A program made the translations under genes and the position numbers. Of a stretch of DNA of 21,326 bases, positions 16,900 through 21,326 are shown piece after piece (the stretch's first letter is position 1; every line of letters starts with the position of its first letter). Below the pieces are notes generated by a model, which did no database searches, was not told the origin of the DNA, and saw nothing but the letters and a program-made list of their open reading frames with translations. Source of the stretch: Chrysochromulina tobinii (taxonomy: Eukaryota; Haptophyta; Prymnesiales; Chrysochromulinaceae); assembly GCA_001275005.1 (NCBI GenBank), contig JWZX01002508.1, forward strand, positions 1 to 21,326. The letters are read 5' to 3'.

Positions 16900-18102
16900 A
16901 TGATGGACGCGCAAAATGTGATAGCCTGCGGCATGCTCCTGCAAGTAGCGTACGTGCTGCTGGCCGACAGCAAGAAGCGTGAGGACCTGCAGACGCGTGC
17001 TCCGGTGACTGCCTTCGCGGTCGTCCTTCTTGCGTCGATCGAGGCGGCAATCGCCGCTGGGCCTGTGCGCGTGAGCGACCTGAGCCTCGCAGTCGACAAT
17101 GCGCAGCTGACGGCTGAGCCCTGGCGGCTGCTCAGCTGTGTGCTCGTGTACCATCGTATCGCCGCACTCGCCACGCACCTCTGGTTGCTCCTCAAGGTTG
17201 GGCCGAACGTGGAGGAACGCCTCGGCTCATCTTCGTATGCAACGCTCTTGTGCTTCAGCGCCGTAGCGGCGCTCGGCTTGCGTACGCTGCTCCTCACCCC
17301 GGAGCAGCGACCCGACCTCTTGACCGCATCGCCGCTCTTCACGCTTGTCCTGGTCTACAGCAAAGCAGTCCAGCCTGGTCTCATGCCCGCGGGTCTCGAG
17401 AAGGCCAACACGGCCACCGCCACGAATAATGTGCAGCGACTCCCAGGCACCAATAACGTATTGCTGCCGTGGTTGCTGCTGCTCTCCGTCGCATGCCTAG
17501 ACGGTGACTTGCTCTCGGCTGTCCCTGGTCTGCTCGGTATTGGTGCAGGCGGCCTCTTCGAGGCCATGATCGGCCTTCCGCCGCCTCCACTCGTAAACGG
17601 CGACACCAATGCCGTGGGCACCGCGGCCGCGGCCGCCGCTCCGGCCGCGGCCGCCGCTTCGGCTGCAGGTGGCACAGGCGAGGGTGGAGGCGCTGGCGAT
17701 GTTCCTGCGCCCCAGCCACAACCGTCCATCCGGCAACGCCTGATCCAAGGAGCGGCGTTGCTCTACCTCATCTCGAGCTATTTCGCGCACTACGAAGACC
17801 TAAACGGCCCTGCGCAGCTGCAATGCGGCCTGTTCGCGGCCTCGCTCGACATTAGCGAGCCGATCACCTCGCAGCTCACCTCCAACTTCACGAGCGAACG
17901 TCTCGAGATGACGGCCGACATCGAGACGGCGCTCCGGGCATACGAGTGGCTCGCCATTCACTGGAAGCATCCCGAGGCGATCAAACAGTCTCCAGACGCG
18001 GAGGCTGCCGCCGACGCCGCCGACGCTGCTACCGCGCGTCAAACGCTCTACGAAGCCCAGGTGCATGCACGCGAGGCCGCGCGCGTCCAGCATCGCGCGT
18101 GA
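16900..18102 (+). CDS. Rhomboid-like polytopic membrane protein, probably without protease activity
   Basis: 400 aa from ATGATG at 16900. Residues about 5-22, 36-53, 80-100, 112-132, 142-156 and 188-224 are hydrophobic enough to span a membrane. The segment EPWRLLSCVLVYHRIAAL, followed by HLWLLLKVGPNVEERLGS, resembles the rhomboid L1/TM2 region (EPWRL...H...N...lG..vE..lG). The catalytic GxSG and C-terminal His are not recognisable, so it is more like derlins and other pseudo-rhomboids. An Ala/Gly/Pro linker (about 240-275) and a helical soluble part (about 278-390) follow. A CAG|GTGCAT at 18060/18061 in phase 0 could be a donor to the exon starting at 18419, in which case the last 13 codons are intron and the protein is much longer. 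An ER or plastid-envelope membrane location is possible. Confidence 0.65.
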   Translation: MMDAQNVIACGMLLQVAYVLLADSKKREDLQTRAPVTAFAVVLLASIEAAIAAGPVRVSDLSLAVDNAQLTAEPWRLLSCVLVYHRIAALATHLWLLLKVGPNVEERLGSSSYATLLCFSAVAALGLRTLLLTPEQRPDLLTASPLFTLVLVYSKAVQPGLMPAGLEKANTATATNNVQRLPGTNNVLLPWLLLLSVACLDGDLLSAVPGLLGIGAGGLFEAMIGLPPPPLVNGDTNAVGTAAAAAAPAAAAASAAGGTGEGGGAGDVPAPQPQPSIRQRLIQGAALLYLISSYFAHYEDLNGPAQLQCGLFAASLDISEPITSQLTSNFTSERLEMTADIETALRAYEWLAIHWKHPEAIKQSPDAEAAADAADAATARQTLYEAQVHAREAARVQHRA

Positions 18103-18418
18103 GCGTTCACGCACCCGACCCTGCGCGCAGAGCACATCCGCCCGCACTCCCATCCCGTGGCGAGCTCCCTGATTGGCGGGATTATCAGTTTTCGCCCTCG
18201 ATCTCTACAGCTGCGCCCAGAGCACATCCGCCCGAATTAAAGCTTGCGCTAGTGCCCCCGGGCCTCCCTGGCCGTCCTGGCGAGGGTCGCCTTTCTATCG
18301 CTTCGCGAGTGTCGGAACGCGCGCACACCCCCTTGCGCATAGCCGCCTGCCCGCCCGCTTCGGTTCGCCCACCGGACACACATCTCAAGGCCCGTCCTGC
18401 CGCGTGCCTGCTGCACAG
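18061..18418 (+). other. Probable intron or spacer
   Basis: A phase-0 donor CAG|GTGCAT (18061) and acceptor CTGCTGCACAG|CTT (18418) flank 358 bp with weak codon bias. The next coding block has no ATG near its beginning, which favours splicing from upstream. A 24-bp direct repeat lies inside (18121-18144 and 18211-18234, one mismatch; CTGCGC...CATCCGCCCG), with a 90-bp period. Confidence 0.45.
18121..18234. repeat. 24-bp direct repeat, 90-bp period
   Basis: Copies at 18121-18144 and 18211-18234 start CTGCGC and share AGAGCACATCCGCCCG; they differ at one base (G/C at the seventh position). The DNA between is unrelated. Confidence 0.85.
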
Positions 18419-20408
18419 CTTCAACGCGAGGTGAAGCAGCTCGTGGACGAGTGGCTGCCAACGCTCGAGACGAACGCGGCGCAGACGGACGTGGAGGTAC
18501 TCGAGCTGCTGCTGCGCCAGCTGGGCTACCCCAGCAACCCGTCGGAGGAAGTCCGCGGGGCGTGGCTCGGCGGGGTGCGCACGTGGCGCGACAAGAAGGC
18601 ACAGGACGAGCGTCACGTGGCTGCGCTGCGCGCGTACCTCGAGATGGGCGCTATGGCGAGCAACCTCGACGATCTCCCGCCCGAGCTGCACGAGCCCTCG
18701 GCACTGATGAACGCGACGCTCGCGCAGTTCGAGGTGCCCATCGACATGGCAATGCCCACGGTGAAGGCCGAGCTGTTGCAGGAACTCGACATGGACGGCG
18801 ACGATGTGTCCGAGCGCGCGCAGCCTATCCTTGAGGCTGGGTTGGCCGTCCACATGGAATGGCGCCGGGGCGTCTCCCAGGCCAAACTCGCCACCACGCT
18901 CGACCAACTGCTGGCCCTCGTGCGCCCGGTCGGGCGCGTGACCAACAACAAGATGCAACCGAGTGGCTCAGACCGGCTGGCGGTCGAGCGGCTGGTAGCC
19001 AAGGCGCGTCACGCAAATCCCTGGCAAGCTCACCAGTAACGCACAGGCCTTTGGCGACCTTCTCTGGGCACTCAACCTTACCGCCACCGCCCCCGCCGCC
19101 GCCGCCGACGGTGAAGGTAGCGCCGTAAGCGAAATCCCCGCCGAGCCTGCCCTGGCGCCGGGCGTGGAGCTGGCGCCGGGCGTGCTGCGGCTGTTGCGCG
19201 ATGCGACCGTGACGCACTGCGAGGGGCTGCGGCGGCAGGCGCGGCGGGAGGCGTCGATCAAGCGGCTGCAGAAGCTCCTCGTCGCCGATGTGGGTGCGGA
19301 CGACCCGCTCGCACTCGGCGAGTCCGATACCGAGGGCGCTCACGAGGGCGCGAACGACGTTGAGGAGGGCGAGGGCGGGGTAGCGCAGGCCGAGAGAGCC
19401 GCGAGCGCCCTCGTGAGCGCCTCGGCAGCTACGGCGCCGCCCACCACCTGGGAGGAGCACGGCGCGGCGCTCGTGGCAGACGTGTACGGCGGGTACGAGG
19501 AGCAGGTGCGCGAGATGCAGCCACTCGAGCTGCTGTTGGACGTGCTACGGATGGCACAGCTCCAAGAGGATGAGATCCGAAAGGGGGAGCGCGCCGCTCT
19601 CGAGGCGGCCATCGCCGGCTTCTTGCGCGACAATGCCGCCGCCGCGGAGCGCCCTCTGCCACTCGATCCGCCGACGACCAAAGCCGCCGCCGCCGCCGCC
19701 GCCGCCGCCGCCTCCACGCGGGGCGTTCACGCCAGTACGGAGGCGCAGCTGGCGGCGGCAGGATGGCAGGCGTCGGGCTTGGGGGCGATGGCGACGGACA
19801 AGGTGAGTACCATCCTCCGGCGTGGCGGCGGCGACGGCTCCGACTTTTCGCTCGTGATCGCGGCGCTCGTGCACTCACTCGGAGGCAGGGTGCGGCTCTC
19901 CGTCGTCTGCGTCCCGCCCAATGCGGTGGCCGCCGCCGCCGCCGCCGCGTCGTCGTCGGCGGCGGCTGCAACGCCGGAGCCGCCCATCACGTACTTGCAG
20001 CGGCGCTGCAGGCTAGTCACCGAGGCACGCGTCGGGCTGCACCCGAACCGCGTGGTCTCGTGGGTGGCGGCGCGCCATGAGAGCGGCGCGGGAGCGGTCG
20101 GCGTGCCGGCGCCGCGCGTGCACTTCCGGCGCGAGGTGGACGGCGCCACATGGCTCTCCCTCGGCTGGCGGCCTGGCGAGGCGTACCCCGGCGGCGCCTA
20201 CCTCGAGCCCGTTGACCGGCTGGATGAGGCCGAATGGACCACATTCTACCCATTTGACGAGCATGGATGCAAGTGGCACTTGCGGGGCACAGAGGCGGAC
20301 TCAAGCAGGAAGCCCCACAGCTCGCCGCCCGTGCAATCGTTGCTTGCCGGCGAGGGCGGGGCAGAAGAGGAAGATCAAAGGAGTCGGATGGGAGAGGATT
20401 TCTTTTGA
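18419..20408 (+). CDS. Helical protein with a transglutaminase-like domain, frame switch near 19.0 kb
   Basis: The first block (18419-19038) encodes about 206 aa starting LQREVKQLVDEWLP and ends at a TAA. The second block is the +1 frame, coherent from about 19018 (PGKLTSNAQAFGDLLWALNL) to the stop at 20408. Both blocks have strong G/C third-position bias right up to the overlap, so they look like one protein joined by a very short intron or a 1-nt indel (AAA at 19015-19017 is a candidate). The first block and 19164-19620 are mostly charged helix. Near 19776-20258 the sequence GGGDGSDFSLVIAALVHSLGGR and then WLSLGW...YLEPVD resembles a transglutaminase/papain-like core, but the catalytic Cys position holds Gly/Ser. 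Poly-Ala runs interrupt it (about 19685-19710, 19930-19965). It may be the C-terminal part of the rhomboid-like gene upstream. Biological role unknown. Confidence 0.6.
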
Positions 20409-20752
20409 GCGGCTGCCAGCTCGGGGGCTGAATCGACCGGGGTTGAGGGATGAGGGCTGACGTGCGTCGCTCTCGTTAACAGTACTGTTCTAGTCTTGAT
20501 GCAGTTGACGTGCGTGTACAACTTATGAGCGCAGCGCGTGTAGCGCTAGACTGGTAGCTCTGTAGCCTGTAGGGGTGCGGTGGGCCCGCTCGGTATTACG
20601 AATTACGCGCGGTAACGCAGTGTGTAGGCCGGGAGCTCGGACCTCGGTTATTTCTTAGCCTGCGCCGGTTTTTCGCGAACGCAGATAAATATATAAAAAT
20701 CTGATATGGCGGCGAATCAAAGAATTATAAATGTTTCTCGCGTCAGTATCGT
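20409..20752. other. Intergenic region
   Basis: No gene seen. It becomes AT-rich from about 20640, unusual in this window, and contains a TATA-like run at 20686-20698. Confidence 0.5.
20686..20698 (+). promoter_or_regulatory. TATA-like element
   Basis: ATAAATATATAAA in an AT-rich patch, about 55-65 bp upstream of the ATG at 20753. The spacing fits a TATA box with a short leader, and it is the clearest candidate in the window. Confidence 0.45.
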
Positions 20753-21142
20753 ATGAGGCGCGTATCCGTACGCAAGGGAGTGACTGTGAATTTGTCCATT
20801 CCCTGTCCATTTTTTCGATCCAAGATAAATGCTCGACGAAAGCGTTCGTACAGTACGTGTTGCGCCCTCGTCTCGGCCGATGCCGCCTTCGAGGACGCAT
20901 CCGTTGGTCCCGAGGTCTACTCGTTCGCACGCATAGAGCGCGCGTACAGCAAGTGGCCTCAAAGCGCCTGCAAGACGCGTGGCGCAAGGCGGCCGATTGA
21001 GAAGAAGAAGAAGAAGAACAAGGCGATGACGGAGGCGCGGCGCAACGAGCGCGCCAAGTGTGCAGCGAAGGTCAAGGAGCGCAGTGGCACAAGGCGGCGT
21101 CAAGCGCGCACAACCGCCGCTGATGGCGGCAGGCAGCGATAA
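20753..21142 (+). CDS. Small basic protein of unknown function
   Basis: 129 aa from ATG at 20753 to TAA at 21140-21142. The first 35 codons have weak bias. From about 20865 (ALVSADAAFEDASVG) the third positions are nearly all G or C, so this part is probably truly coding. The C-terminal half is very basic (IEKKKKKNKAMTEARRNERAK), suggesting a nucleic-acid-binding or nucleolar tail. No domain recognised. The same frame stays open beyond the TAA to the window edge, so the TAA may lie in an unrecognised intron. An overlapping frame (20731-21000) has worse codon bias and was not chosen. Confidence 0.4.
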   Translation: MRRVSVRKGVTVNLSIPCPFFRSKINARRKRSYSTCCALVSADAAFEDASVGPEVYSFARIERAYSKWPQSACKTRGARRPIEKKKKKNKAMTEARRNERAKCAAKVKERSGTRRRQARTTAADGGRQR

Positions 21143-21326
21143 CGCGGCGGGCAAGCTGCCGGTCGCCATGATATCGTCGTCACGCGACGGCGGCGTCGAG
21201 TGACTTCTTTTGCGTTTCCTTCGGGAGGCGCGCCAACAGGCGCGTCTGCCGACAGTACGTTATACAAGGCCGCCACCACCGCCGCCCTCGCCGCCGCCTT
21301 GCCCACCGTCACCATCACCTCCGCCA
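21143..21326 (+). other. Ala/Pro-coding DNA at the right edge, possible partial gene
   Basis: The frame that follows the TAA reads VTSFAFPSGGAPTGASADS and then an Ala/Thr-rich segment with C at most third positions up to the edge. An alternative frame gives Pro runs (PPPPPPSPPPCPPSPSPPP), echoing the left edge. Too short to decide. Confidence 0.25.

Noticed and set aside
19804-19888. Perfect donor consensus AAG|GTGAGT followed by GGCAG, a possible 85-bp intron
   Set aside because: Removal would shift the frame and delete codons with strong bias and a recognisable helix; kept as exon.
1-21326. CRISPR arrays, tRNA or rRNA genes, bacterial operons
   Set aside because: No regularly spaced repeats with unique spacers, no tRNA-like conserved arms, no rRNA segments, and the introns and domains are eukaryotic.

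Overview
The window looks like nuclear DNA of a GC-rich unicellular alga or related protist. A haptophyte-like genome is my best guess, from general character only. The evidence is eukaryotic chromatin and RNA domains (CXXC zinc fingers, tandem Agenet, JmjC, La motif, CCR4-type nuclease), short GT-AG introns, a very strong G/C preference at third codon positions, Ala/Gly/Pro-rich linkers, and genes on both strands with no operons. I saw no tRNA, rRNA, CRISPR array or bacterial operon structure.

Layout. 1-842: Pro/Ala-coding low-complexity DNA, then a non-coding stretch with a repeated 11-mer. 845-2447 (-): a CXXC + tandem Agenet chromatin reader. 2650-4116 (+): a two-exon secreted or membrane protein of unknown function. 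4788-6266 (-): a coiled-coil protein with a SAP-like segment. 6765-8876 (-): a nucleotidyltransferase-JmjC fusion whose 5' end carries a small fold-back insertion. 9266-10848 (+): a two-exon protein with two complete CXXC fingers. 11587-about 12135 (-): 3' exon of a SAP-like protein. 12579-13397 (+): an ankyrin protein. 13768-16458 (+): three La-type winged helices fused to a CCR4-type deadenylase. 16900-18102 (+): a rhomboid-like membrane protein, perhaps spliced to the next block. 18419-20408 (+): a helical protein with a transglutaminase-like domain lacking the catalytic Cys, and with a reading-frame switch near 19.0 kb. 20753-21142 (+): a small basic protein. The window ends in more Ala/Pro-coding DNA.

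Three things stand out. First, the triple La motif-CCR4 fusion would put poly(A)/mRNA-end recognition and deadenylation in one chain. Second, the nucleotidyltransferase-JmjC fusion has an insertion flanked by a 9-bp direct repeat; ignoring the insertion, the reading frame runs back to an ATG at 8998-9000. Third, one of two nearby CXXC proteins has a half-CXXC that keeps all four ligands of one zinc site and none of the other. Two CXXC proteins, an Agenet reader, a JmjC enzyme and two SAP-like proteins share about 11 kb, but they are on different strands with separate promoters, so a shared function is only a guess.

Most long reading frames begin at non-ATG codons when extended fully. I placed starts at the first sensible ATG and say where an upstream exon may be missing.
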